Positions 41,983 through 50,143 of a DNA stretch of 64,000 bases are shown piece by piece. The notes beneath the pieces are model-generated. The model was not told where the DNA came from, did not search any database, and saw nothing but the letters and a program-made list of their open reading frames with translations. Within the stretch, counting starts at the first letter, position 1; every line of letters starts with the position of its first letter. A program made the position numbers and the translations under genes. Source of the stretch: a virus; the IMG/VR virus record IMGVR_UViG_3300006735_000030, positions 1-64,000 of that record; one strand, 5' to 3'.

Positions 41983-43989
41983 TTAATTAGCATAGTCTTG
42001 GTCGTCATTATCACCAGTCATGGGTACTACTTCACAAACGTCATTGTTACAAAATTTATCTACATCAGCTTCTTCGTGTTTGATTGTACCAAAAGAAAGT
42101 TTACCAAGTTTCTTAACTTGTTTATTGTATTCTTTTTCATCAATAGACTCATACGGCATTTGTGGATATGCTCCGTAATCATGTCTTGGAAGAAGTGAGA
42201 TTCCCTTTAAATGATACTGATAATAATTTAAGACTTGTGGTATAACCGAACCCTCTGTTTCTGGGTCGAATGTTACTGTACAACTAACTTGATTGTCTGC
42301 CCAATGTCTTTGAAGAAAAGCGGCTAAACTGAATTGTTCCCAAATCGAAAGTTCAGCCGCTGTCCTAATCCCCTCACCGACATCTACAGGTACTTCAACA
42401 ACCATTGTTGTATCTTCAGAACCAAATGCAGGTTCTACTTTGTATTTTGCTTTTTTCAATGGTTCTAACAATTCTGAATGTTTTGAAACACGTATTCTCC
42501 TAATGTAAAAACGACTCTCAGGGTAATGTAATCCTGGAGTCGCTCCCGCTAATAGTGAAACTGTACCTGATGGCTTTACTGATGTAGTTTTTACACTACG
42601 TGGTACTGCCATCCAATCTGAATATTGTTTATCCCAAGTCTGAATAACATCATATCCACCATTCAACCAATTCTTTAGTTCGTCTAATCCACGATTTGTA
42701 ATAAATTGTGCGACACCACTAACACTACAACCAATTCTTCTGTTTCTTAACATTACACGATTTGTATCAGACCAATGAGTTTTACCAAGTGTTACAGTTT
42801 TCGCATAAAGATAAGCATATTTTAATGTTCTAGCATAATCTTCAAACGAATCGTGATTATTTGGAAATGTTTCTACTAAACAACATAACTCGTATGATTC
42901 CAATGATTGTTCCAAACAAGGATTACCACCCATTACTCTGTGGTCTTTGTTGTCTCCACCATTTTTCATACGAGAGTATTTTCTCATATTGTCTAACCAA
43001 GCTAAACCTGGTTCACCATTGTCTACAATTCTTTTTGATACTTCAGTATAATCCATACCCAATTCTGCAAATATACTATTATTGGATGTCCAACCATATT
43101 GGTCTCTATGTGGATTTACTTTATAATTTTTTAAATCTAAATATTCTTCATCATGTGGGTCTCCAAATACAATCTCAGCAGTTCTTCTTACATTACCAGC
43201 AACAACACACTTACCAATCAAATTCATTATGTCTACGATTGTAGTGATTGTGATTGGTTCTCCACTATTTTTATCAAGAACTTTTCTAATTGCTTCGTGT
43301 ACTTCTTGTAATGGTTCATGTCCACTCGATACACCACCAAAACCCGCTATAGGAGCTCCCGCAGGTCTTATCTTTGTGTAATCAAACTCCATTGGTGCTT
43401 GTCCATGAAAGTAACTTTCTAATAGTAGTCTTAAAGATTCTACCCAACCTTCACGAGTATCTGGTATTTCATATACTTGTTCGTCTCTATCTTTTTGAAC
43501 ACCTTTAACTACTATCTCTCCAGCACCTTTGGTATCGAATCCTACACCAACACCTAACATACTTGCATCCATAAGGAAACAGAAAGGTTTAGCATAGTCT
43601 TCTTTTAGTGTTTTCGTAGATACGAAAGCACAATTGTTTAGGGCGGCATATAATCCCTTTTTTTCTGTGATAGCTGTTCCCATAGCCCACAGTCCGCGAC
43701 CAGGGGGCAAGAATTTCATATTGAAAATTCGCTCATACATATCTTGAGCTGACTTTTGTGCTTGCCACGGATTCCACCCTAATTGATGTGAGTCTATCCA
43801 ATTCATTTGCATTGAATAAGTTCCCTCTACGACTCGTTGTACAGTTTCCCACCATCTTTCGTTTTTACCATCTTCTTTAATTCTTGAATAGGTTCTCATA
43901 TAAACTAATTCACCTAATCCATTAAAACCAAAAGGAGCTTTCTTCCTTTTATACTTACTTATAAAATTTTCTGATAACTTAAAATTCAT
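41983..43989 (-). CDS. nrdJ: Adenosylcobalamin-dependent ribonucleotide reductase (class II, RTPR type)
   Basis: The 668-residue protein matches monomeric class II ribonucleoside-triphosphate reductase. FLPPGRGLWAMGT near residue 93, NNCAFVST near 118, and GGNPCLEQSLESYELCCLVET near 355 with the active-site Cys-x-Glu are typical. SVKPSGTVSLLAGATPGLHYPES lies near residue 478. The C terminus (CNNDVCEVVPMT) supplies a Cys pair likely used for re-reduction by thioredoxin. It makes dNTPs from rNTPs and needs vitamin B12 from the host. It is shorter than the L. leichmannii enzyme (739). Confidence 0.92.
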   Translation of the reverse strand: MNFKLSENFISKYKRKKAPFGFNGLGELVYMRTYSRIKEDGKNERWWETVQRVVEGTYSMQMNWIDSHQLGWNPWQAQKSAQDMYERIFNMKFLPPGRGLWAMGTAITEKKGLYAALNNCAFVSTKTLKEDYAKPFCFLMDASMLGVGVGFDTKGAGEIVVKGVQKDRDEQVYEIPDTREGWVESLRLLLESYFHGQAPMEFDYTKIRPAGAPIAGFGGVSSGHEPLQEVHEAIRKVLDKNSGEPITITTIVDIMNLIGKCVVAGNVRRTAEIVFGDPHDEEYLDLKNYKVNPHRDQYGWTSNNSIFAELGMDYTEVSKRIVDNGEPGLAWLDNMRKYSRMKNGGDNKDHRVMGGNPCLEQSLESYELCCLVETFPNNHDSFEDYARTLKYAYLYAKTVTLGKTHWSDTNRVMLRNRRIGCSVSGVAQFITNRGLDELKNWLNGGYDVIQTWDKQYSDWMAVPRSVKTTSVKPSGTVSLLAGATPGLHYPESRFYIRRIRVSKHSELLEPLKKAKYKVEPAFGSEDTTMVVEVPVDVGEGIRTAAELSIWEQFSLAAFLQRHWADNQVSCTVTFDPETEGSVIPQVLNYYQYHLKGISLLPRHDYGAYPQMPYESIDEKEYNKQVKKLGKLSFGTIKHEEADVDKFCNNDVCEVVPMTGDNDDQDYAN

Positions 43990-44014
43990 ATTATTTTTTC
44001 CTCATAAACTTTCG

Positions 44015-44044
44015 TGTATACTGATTCCATATATAATTATTCAA
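44015..44044 (-). promoter_or_regulatory. Possible sigma70-like promoter before nrdJ
   Basis: On the minus strand TTGAAT (44039-44044) is followed by 18 bases and TATACA (44015-44020). The -10 equals that of the structured RNA promoter. It lies in the 47-base gap between gp41 and nrdJ. Confidence 0.4.
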
Positions 44045-45413
44045 ACCCTTCCATTTTGCCATCATCAGTTTTAAAATCGTCATATTTATTTTTGGCTAAT
44101 TTTCTCAAATACTCATCTGAACTATCCATCTTCTTCTGTTGTGATTTACCACCAACAGAATTTGATTCGTGAATCTCTATCTTACCAATATTAGTATTCA
44201 TCATCATTGGATATGTCATACCATCAACTCCAAATCTATTCTTGATAACGTGACAACGAGCAGTATTAGATATTTTATCTTCTACCTTACGACTTATTGA
44301 CATTACAAAATCAGATGTCATAACCTTAGAATAATCTTCAGATACTTTTGTAGCATCAATTACTTCCTCTTCAAGAGCACTTCTATTAGCTTGTGAAGCT
44401 GTCCATACGGGAATTTCAAACTCACCCGCTAACTCTCTAAGTCTTTCGTAATTATCTCCAATAGAATGTCTCTTTTCTCTGAATGTACCAAGTGGTTTTA
44501 CAATATCAGCATAATCACATACAACTAAATCTGGTTTTATACCTTGAATTAGTAATTGTTGTAAATGTGAATTTAACGTCTGAACTGTAGCCGAACGAGT
44601 AGGATAATATTTTATGTATAAATCACCTTTAAGTGTGTCTATCTTCTTCTGTACGTCATCTTTATAAAACTTGATATTACCAGTAGTCACTCCACTAAAC
44701 ACTGTATCGTATCTCAATCCAACATATGTCTGATTTAATTCTAAACTATAATGAACTACAGTTTTACCTCTAGCCATAGCATTAGCTCCAATAACTTGTA
44801 ACATCCAAGTCTTACCAATACCAGCTGGTGCAACTATAACACCAAGTTCACCTGCACCAAGACCACCATCCATAACTTCGTCTATTATATCCCAACCAGT
44901 AGGTGTGGTATTTCTAACCGACTCTGTTAATCTTTCTTCTAAACTTGTTACGTACTCGTGACCCAAATCTCGTTCAGTACCAACCGACATAGACTTATCT
45001 ATAAGTGCTTTTATACCATCGTAATCTTGATTTTCTAATAGATTAACTGATTCTAATATTGCACCTTTTAAAACTTGATTTTTACAAAAATCTAAACACT
45101 TCTCTTTTACAAAATCTAAATCAGAAGACTCGATATGTTTCCAACACTCTCTTAAAGCATCTACTACAGCAACTTGTAATGTATCCGATTCTATGTCATT
45201 GATTTTTATTTTTAAAACATCAAGTGTTGGTACATCTTTATGTTTCATAAAGTAATCAACTATCTCATCAGCTAACCAAGCATTAGAATCAGAATCAAAT
45301 ATATCACCATTCAATATATCCGAAGATGTTTGTAAAAACTTAACATCAGATAATAGAGATGATAAAACTTTTACTTGAAATGGTGTACCATATATTGATA
45401 ACTTATCGCTCAT
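44037..45413 (-). CDS. 41: Replicative DNA helicase, gp41-like (DnaB family)
   Basis: The 458-residue protein is a RecA-fold replicative helicase. The N-terminal 180 residues are a helical domain; the motor has Walker A APAGIGKTW at residues 195-203, Walker B LVVCDYADIVKP near 300 and WTASQANRSALEEEVI near 345. Gp41 unwinds DNA ahead of gp43 and binds primase. It overlaps the nuclease gene by 11 bases. Confidence 0.92.
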   Translation of the reverse strand: MSDKLSIYGTPFQVKVLSSLLSDVKFLQTSSDILNGDIFDSDSNAWLADEIVDYFMKHKDVPTLDVLKIKINDIESDTLQVAVVDALRECWKHIESSDLDFVKEKCLDFCKNQVLKGAILESVNLLENQDYDGIKALIDKSMSVGTERDLGHEYVTSLEERLTESVRNTTPTGWDIIDEVMDGGLGAGELGVIVAPAGIGKTWMLQVIGANAMARGKTVVHYSLELNQTYVGLRYDTVFSGVTTGNIKFYKDDVQKKIDTLKGDLYIKYYPTRSATVQTLNSHLQQLLIQGIKPDLVVCDYADIVKPLGTFREKRHSIGDNYERLRELAGEFEIPVWTASQANRSALEEEVIDATKVSEDYSKVMTSDFVMSISRKVEDKISNTARCHVIKNRFGVDGMTYPMMMNTNIGKIEIHESNSVGGKSQQKKMDSSDEYLRKLAKNKYDDFKTDDGKMEGFE

Positions 45414-46464
45414 TACTTATCCCCGCATATTTGTTTAGAGTAGAGAATGTAGTCAATAACCAACTATCAACATTTGGTAATGATTGAAATAATTTGTCTC
45501 GTAAAAACATTTTTGTAAATTCAAACTTAGTTAATTGTTGAATTGGTTCATCAACAATGTCTTTTATTTTTAATTTAGCGTTACCACTAATATTAACATC
45601 ATTTAATTGCATTAAATCGTTGTTTAATTGTAATTGTTTTTGATTGTCTTCTGTCAACATAGACTTGACATTTTTTGTAACTTCATTGTCTTCAATGTAT
45701 TTTAAAACTTCTTCTATACTAACTATCTGCTCATTTTGTAAAAGAGGTAAGCATTTTTGAATTGTTTTTAGTGCAACTCCTTTGATACCTGGAATATTAT
45801 CTGATTTGTCACCATCAATTATTTTATACATCAAAAAGTTATGAGATGGTATACCAAACTCTTCTTGAACTTCATCTGGTGTATATTTCTTTTTCTTGGT
45901 TGGGCTCCAAACAGAGATTCTATTATCTACCAACTGAAGAAAATCTTTATCGGTAGACATTATTGTTATTTTAGAATCTGTTAAGATTTGTTTGGAGATG
46001 TAACCAATAGCATCATCAGCTTCCATGTGGTTAGCAGATATAATAGTTAGAGGAAGTAATTGTAAATACTCCACCAACCGACTCATCTGAAACAACATAG
46101 ATTGGTGTTCATCTTCTGGTGTATTCCAATCATAAGCTCTATTCAAACGTATTTTTGTTCTACGTTTAGCTTTATAGTTTGGAAATATTTTACGACGGCG
46201 GTCAGAGCCTCCTTCTCCATCAAATACTATGATACACCTTGTTGGATTGTGCATCTTAATAGCGTAACCAACTGATTTTAAGAAACCAATTATTCCACCA
46301 ACGTGAGCACCATCATCATTGGTAATTGGTACAACGCTGAAAACTCTTATGAAAGTATTCAGGCCATCTATAATCAATACTTTATCGTTTGGATTATTAT
46401 GCTCAACTTGACCGCCGTCTTTCTTGATTTGTTCTAATATAGAAAGGTATTTTTCATTACTCAC
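45403..46464 (-). CDS. 5'-3' exonuclease / RNase H, T4 Rnh-like
   Basis: The 353-residue protein belongs to the FEN/PIN nuclease group. VLIIDGLNTFIRVF holds the first catalytic Asp near residue 33, FDGEGGSDRRRKIFPNYKAKR follows near 105, MEADDAIGYIS near 165 and STDKDFLQLVDN near 185. A helix-hairpin-helix DGDKSDNIPGIKGVALKTI lies near residue 230. T4 RNase H removes RNA primers from Okazaki fragments. It lies between gp41 and UvsX and overlaps both. Confidence 0.9.
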   Translation of the reverse strand: MSNEKYLSILEQIKKDGGQVEHNNPNDKVLIIDGLNTFIRVFSVVPITNDDGAHVGGIIGFLKSVGYAIKMHNPTRCIIVFDGEGGSDRRRKIFPNYKAKRRTKIRLNRAYDWNTPEDEHQSMLFQMSRLVEYLQLLPLTIISANHMEADDAIGYISKQILTDSKITIMSTDKDFLQLVDNRISVWSPTKKKKYTPDEVQEEFGIPSHNFLMYKIIDGDKSDNIPGIKGVALKTIQKCLPLLQNEQIVSIEEVLKYIEDNEVTKNVKSMLTEDNQKQLQLNNDLMQLNDVNISGNAKLKIKDIVDEPIQQLTKFEFTKMFLRDKLFQSLPNVDSWLLTTFSTLNKYAGISNER

Positions 46465-47578
46465 TAATCACCTCATCTGTCATTTCTACATCATCAATAC
46501 CTAAATCATCTTTTGTGTACTTTAATATAACCTTGTCACAAATCAAGTTATAACAATAGTCTCGTAGTTCTTTATCTTCTAACATACTTGACCAATCTTT
46601 AGATTGAAACTTCTTCTCATCTGTAACTTCACCAGTTTCCATATCAATAATTGGAAGTGTGTACCAAGCTCCTGCAACTTTTACAATTTTATGTTCTTTC
46701 ATTATGGTCAACCAACTACCATCATCATCAATACCACTTTCAAAATAAAGTGGAAACTCACAATGTCGTAGTGGTGGCCCTAATCTGTTCTTAACAACTT
46801 GAGCTTGTATATTCATTCCAATCGTATTCTTTTTAGTGTCTTTTATTTGACCTTTATTCTTCAATCGAATACGAGTAGAAGCATGAAATGGTAACGCTTT
46901 TCCACCACTTGTTGTCCAAGGGTCTCCAAACATTACACCCAATTTTTGTCTTAACTGATTAGTGAACACAAGAGCAACCTTACGTCTTCCAATCATTTGT
47001 GTAATCTTTCTCATCGCTTTTGAGATGATAATTGCTTTACTGGTAGCCCATCCATCTTTTTCGAAGTCAGCTTCCATCTCTACTTTGGTAGAAGCACCAG
47101 CTAAACTATCAACTAAAATAGTAACTAATCTTGTGTTATCTTCTTCTCTAACCTTAGTAACTATCTTTTCTATAGCTTCAAATATTTCTTCTACAGTTTC
47201 TAAGTGGACATATAACATATTGTCTATATCAACACCGATAACCTCAAGAAATTCTCTACTAACTGCAGTTTCAGTATCTATATAGACGGCTACACCACCC
47301 TTCTTTTGTGTGGAAGCTAATAAATGAGCTCCAACCAAGGATTTACCACTTGATTCAAGACCATTTATTTCTGTAATTCTACCAACGGCAATTCCACCAT
47401 CTGGTCTATTTGATATAGCCAAATCCAACATGGAACTACCAGTGGATATAAAATCCGTAATATCTGTTGGTGTGTCATCAGTACCATCAAGAAAATATGC
47501 GACTTTGGGATAATCTTTTTTAAATTGTTTATTTAGACTTGTGGATAAAACCGAAGCCAATTCGTCTCTTGCAGACAT
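46457..47578 (-). CDS. uvsX: UvsX recombinase (RecA family)
   Basis: The 373-residue protein has Walker A GLESSGKS at residues 73-80, VAVYIDTETAVS, the Walker B strand TILVDSLAGAS near residue 150 and the L2-region VFTNQLRQKLGVMFGDPWTTSGGKALPF. It forms filaments on ssDNA and drives recombination-dependent replication with gp32. Length is near T4 UvsX (391). It follows an attenuator-like hairpin after gp32. Confidence 0.94.
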   Translation of the reverse strand: MSARDELASVLSTSLNKQFKKDYPKVAYFLDGTDDTPTDITDFISTGSSMLDLAISNRPDGGIAVGRITEINGLESSGKSLVGAHLLASTQKKGGVAVYIDTETAVSREFLEVIGVDIDNMLYVHLETVEEIFEAIEKIVTKVREEDNTRLVTILVDSLAGASTKVEMEADFEKDGWATSKAIIISKAMRKITQMIGRRKVALVFTNQLRQKLGVMFGDPWTTSGGKALPFHASTRIRLKNKGQIKDTKKNTIGMNIQAQVVKNRLGPPLRHCEFPLYFESGIDDDGSWLTIMKEHKIVKVAGAWYTLPIIDMETGEVTDEKKFQSKDWSSMLEDKELRDYCYNLICDKVILKYTKDDLGIDDVEMTDEVISE

Positions 47579-47591
47579 ATAATTCTCCTAT

Positions 47592-47665
47592 GAAAAAAAG
47601 TGGGTGGTTCCAGAAAGCGGAGTGTTCCTCTATCTTAACAGTGGCTCTTAACCTTAGCCACCCAC
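47592..47665 (-). terminator. Attenuator-type hairpin between gp32 and uvsX
   Basis: GTGGGTGG (47600-47607) pairs with CCACCCAC (47658-47665) to close a large hairpin followed on the minus strand by seven U residues. Inside, GTGGCT (47641-47646) pairs with AGCCAC (47656-47661), and this shares bases with the outer stem, so the two folds compete. The arrangement fits a regulated terminator controlling the step from gp32 to uvsX. Confidence 0.65.
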
Positions 47666-47678
47666 AATGTTATCTTAT

Positions 47679-48443
47679 TTACCGATTAAATAACTCGTCA
47701 AATGCAGATGAAGCATCATCAACAGTAGTAGTTTCTTTCAGAGTCTTTTTAGTCTCTGTAGTTTCTACTGTTTCTTCTTCTCCACCTTCTTTGTTTTCTG
47801 GGTTTAACCACTCATTAAGAACGTTAGTAAGTTCATCATAACCAAGTTCGTTATAAACTTCGTTAAGATTAACTTGGTTCTCCAAGCTGTTTTCCATCAA
47901 TTTAGAATCCTCTGATATAGGTGTTTGATTTGGTTTAACACGAATACCAGTGGTAGGAAATGATTTACCAGTTTCTTCTGCGGTCTTAAACTCTACAACA
48001 ACATCACGACCATTGGTTGCATCTGAAATGTCACCATAGTCTGGGTCAGCGATTATAGATAGAAGTTCTTGGTATACAGTTTTACCAAAACCCCAAAATT
48101 TAATACCATCGTTCTCGGCTCCACGAACTAATACGGGTGCAAAAGTTCTCATCTTAGCTTCCAACTTTTTACCAAGTCTCCAATCGTCACGATTACCACT
48201 TGATTTCAATTTGTCGGCAAACTCTTCGATAGGGTCTGGTCTTCCAAAAGAAATTGGTGATAAGTAAGTACGTCCACCTAAGTCATAATGAAAATACAAC
48301 TCAATAAAGGGTGTAGATTTATTATACTTGAATGGTACTATTCTTACGATTTGTTTTCCTGGTGATGGTTTCCAAAGATTATTGGAACGTTGATTAGTAG
48401 TTTGTAACTGGTCTAAACGTTTACGTATTGCATCAATATCCAT
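47679..48443 (-). CDS. 32: Single-stranded DNA-binding protein, gp32-like
   Basis: The 254-residue protein starts with a short helix and NQRSNNLWKPSPGKQIVRIVP, has the OB-fold blocks YFHYDLGGRTYLSPISFGRPDPI, FAPVLVRG and IKFWGFGKTVYQELLSIIADPDYGDI, and ends in an acidic tail (GGEEETVETTETKK then DDASSAFDELF). This is T4 gp32: basic N terminus for cooperativity, DNA core, acidic tail for protein contacts. The Cys zinc site of T4 is not present. The tail resembles that of other marine T4-like gp32. Confidence 0.9.
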   Translation of the reverse strand: MDIDAIRKRLDQLQTTNQRSNNLWKPSPGKQIVRIVPFKYNKSTPFIELYFHYDLGGRTYLSPISFGRPDPIEEFADKLKSSGNRDDWRLGKKLEAKMRTFAPVLVRGAENDGIKFWGFGKTVYQELLSIIADPDYGDISDATNGRDVVVEFKTAEETGKSFPTTGIRVKPNQTPISEDSKLMENSLENQVNLNEVYNELGYDELTNVLNEWLNPENKEGGEEETVETTETKKTLKETTTVDDASSAFDELFNR

Positions 48444-48507
48444 TTTATATTCTCCTAATTTATTATTTGTTAATTATTAATCAAAGATGTAACCTTGATT
48501 TATAATA

Positions 48508-48536
48508 TATATAACCTTGTTAATTAAAACGTTCAA
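48508..48536 (-). promoter_or_regulatory. Sigma70-like promoter of gp32
   Basis: On the minus strand TTGAAC (48531-48536) is followed by 17 bases and TATATA (48508-48513). It is preceded by AATAGC, the same extension as the promoter at 49071-49099. It starts about 60 bases before gp32. Confidence 0.65.
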
Positions 48537-48555
48537 GCTATTTTATGTTGGCAAT

Positions 48556-48625
48556 AAAAAAAGGGTTCGGTAGTTTTTTAAGTTTTAATATAGTGGAAAC
48601 TAAAAATCGGTTGAACCCTTTTTTT
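48556..48625 (-). terminator. Terminator of the structured RNA
   Basis: GGGTTC (48563-48568) pairs with GAACCC (48613-48618). Seven A bases (plus strand) on one side and seven T on the other make it bidirectional. On the minus strand a run of seven U follows the stem. An inner stem of TAGTTTTT with AAACTAAAAA extends the hairpin. Confidence 0.7.
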
Positions 48626-48771
48626 AAAATTTGAAAATTTGGGGATGTGAGATTAACGATTACTCACAACTTTCAGCTTAGATTTTTTTTACCTTGTACC
48701 TAACACTCATCAGTTACGATGATTCTTCTCAAAGTGGTTAACTTCATTGAAGTGAGTACAACCTCTGTGTT

Positions 48772-48807
48772 ATTACCTTATCTCTCTAAGATTAGATTAT
48801 TCGGTCA
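48772..48807 (-). repeat. Two-box module, copy B
   Basis: The module is ATTACCTTAT (48772-48781), a 14-base variable hairpin-prone spacer, and ATTATTCGGTCA (48796-48807) on the plus strand. Both boxes are identical to those of copy A at 48961-49000. It lies inside the candidate RNA. Confidence 0.6.
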
Positions 48808-48960
48808 TGAAGTTGGATTTCAGTTTTACCCTTACCAACAACAAGGTCAAAGAATCGTGTTCTTTATTTATTCTGAAAGTACATTCCGAGTCATATGTCT
48901 ATGAATCACTTACAACCCACAATATCTAGCAGGTGGATAGTCACCACAACTTCTCGGTAG

Positions 48961-49000
48961 ATTACCTTATGAGCTTCAATGGTCACTCATTATTCGGTCA
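48961..49000 (-). repeat. Two-box module, copy A
   Basis: The module is ATTACCTTAT (48961-48970), an 18-base spacer forming an ATGAG/CTCAT hairpin, and ATTATTCGGTCA (48989-49000). Identical boxes with a different spacer in copy B suggest a repeated RNA motif where the conserved bases, not the stem sequence, matter. Confidence 0.6.
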
Positions 49001-49070
49001 ATCCCATAAAGAGTTAATTACTCTCTTTACTTTCTAATTTTCAATTTGTCAATAAACTTGTATATATATA

Positions 49071-49099
49071 TGTATACACTAAAAAACCAAAACGTTCAA
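49071..49099 (-). promoter_or_regulatory. Sigma70-like promoter of the structured RNA
   Basis: TTGAAC (49094-49099), 17 bases, TATACA (49071-49076) on the minus strand. Extension AATAGC precedes the -35. The transcript would start near 49064, 47 bases below the stop of the TonB-domain gene. Confidence 0.65.
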
Positions 49100-49110
49100 G
49101 CTATTTTTAA

Positions 49111-49446
49111 TTATTTAAATAATATTGGTAATTGGTAGTTTACTTTTACTGGTATTCCATTTTGTTTAGCTGGTTCGAATTTAATTGCCATAACTCTGTC
49201 TATTATAGCATCATTTAGAGCTATATTAAATGTATCCATAATGTATGGTTCTACAATTCTACCATTTTCATCTACTGTAAATTTTACTAAAACCTTTCCT
49301 CTAAGTTCAGAAGTATCTATTTTTGAAATATGGTCATAACTTAAATGAAATGGTTTTTTCATTATTGGTCGTTGTTGATTCCCACCCGTTGGTAAGTCTT
49401 GGGCTACCAACAAGCCCATTAGTAATAAACACAAAAGGTGCCTCAT
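49111..49446 (-). CDS. Exported TonB C-terminal-domain protein
   Basis: I start at ATG 49446, where an SD GGAG is present; the frame is open further to 49488. The 111-residue protein has a signal peptide (MRHLLCLLLMGLLVAQ) and then one TonB_C-type domain: GKVLVKFTVDENGRIVEPYI, IIDRVMAIKFEPAKQNGIPVKVNYQLPILF. There is no inner-membrane anchor that would remain and no Pro-rich spacer, unlike TonB itself. If the signal is cleaved, the product would be a free periplasmic TonB domain. It is last in the pilin cargo operon. Confidence 0.8.
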   Translation of the reverse strand: MRHLLCLLLMGLLVAQDLPTGGNQQRPIMKKPFHLSYDHISKIDTSELRGKVLVKFTVDENGRIVEPYIMDTFNIALNDAIIDRVMAIKFEPAKQNGIPVKVNYQLPILFK

Positions 49447-49516
49447 ATTGTTCTCCGCAATTGATTGATTAACTCCTTTCGTCTTCAAAAATATATATAA
49501 ACATTTTTTAAAAAAT

Positions 49517-50143
49517 TTAGGTATTTTTCATCTTTATTTCTAATTGTGAAAGCAAATTATTAATTTTTTCTAATTTAGGATGGTCTGGGTCTGTCTCAAT
49601 AAGTTTGTCTTTTGTATTCATCAACTTACCATATGCTTTTTGTAAATCAATTAGAGCAATTCCTTTCATACTTCGTCTATAATATAAATGATGTAATGCT
49701 TCATCCTCTGCTTCTGCACCTCGAACACCTGCTACCGCCGTAATCTGTTCTACTTCTCCATATATAGTATCTTCTATATCTGTTATCTCAACCCAAACCG
49801 TATTATCCCACATAGCATCTAAATCAAAATCCATGTCTTCTATTTCTGCCATCTCAATACTATCTTGTTTTGCCTTTTCTATCTTTCTTAGTCTATCTCT
49901 TTCGGCAAATTCTCTATTTAAATTTACTGTACGAATTGAATCACATTCAGATATCCATCCACCATAACCTTTCCAAGCAGGTGAACCTTTGTAATCTCTG
50001 TATTCTGTATCATCACAATCTTGTCCGTAGGCTTTACCTCGTTTAAATTCAGATGTTCTTGTGATACCTTGGTCTGCAAAAACTTGTTCGTCTACTTGTG
50101 AATATATAACACTTATTGATAATAAAAGTGTTAGGTACTTCAT
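49517..50143 (-). CDS. Exported periplasmic protein, unknown function
   Basis: The 208-residue protein has a signal peptide (MKYLTLLLSISVIYSQ) and then a mostly helical, charged body with DCDDTEYRDYKGSPAWKGYGG, a Cys pair and AVAGVRGAEAEDEALHHLYYRR near residue 138. The AGVRGAE block is a pattern I have seen in FCB-group envelope proteins, without known role. Four bases of overlap link it to the upstream membrane protein gene. Confidence 0.65.
   Translation of the reverse strand: MKYLTLLLSISVIYSQVDEQVFADQGITRTSEFKRGKAYGQDCDDTEYRDYKGSPAWKGYGGWISECDSIRTVNLNREFAERDRLRKIEKAKQDSIEMAEIEDMDFDLDAMWDNTVWVEITDIEDTIYGEVEQITAVAGVRGAEAEDEALHHLYYRRSMKGIALIDLQKAYGKLMNTKDKLIETDPDHPKLEKINNLLSQLEIKMKNT

Larger units (their letters stand above)
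48556..49064 (-). ncRNA. Candidate large structured noncoding RNA (about 500 nt)
   Basis: The stretch 48444-49110 holds no credible gene. On the minus strand it has its own promoter (49071-49099), a body of about 510 bases and a terminator (48556-48625). Hairpins that can be drawn, by plus coordinates: 49008-49013/49023-49028 (6 bp), 48969-48973/48986-48990 (5 bp), 48886-48890/48953-48957 (CCGAG/CTCGG), 48818-48823/48873-48878 (6 bp, closing two smaller hairpins), 48849-48854/48860-48865 (6 bp), 48694-48699/48756-48761 (6 bp), 48741-48745/48749-48753, 48707-48711/48718-48722 and 48647-48651/48663-48667. A repeated two-box module occurs twice. It looks like the ornate phage RNAs such as GOLLD or ROOL in style, but I see no match to either. 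Confidence 0.65.

Noticed and set aside
48719-48904. Plus-strand frame of 61 codons in the gene-free region
   Set aside because: It is on the opposite strand to every accepted gene, has no SD and is fully explained by the RNA candidate.
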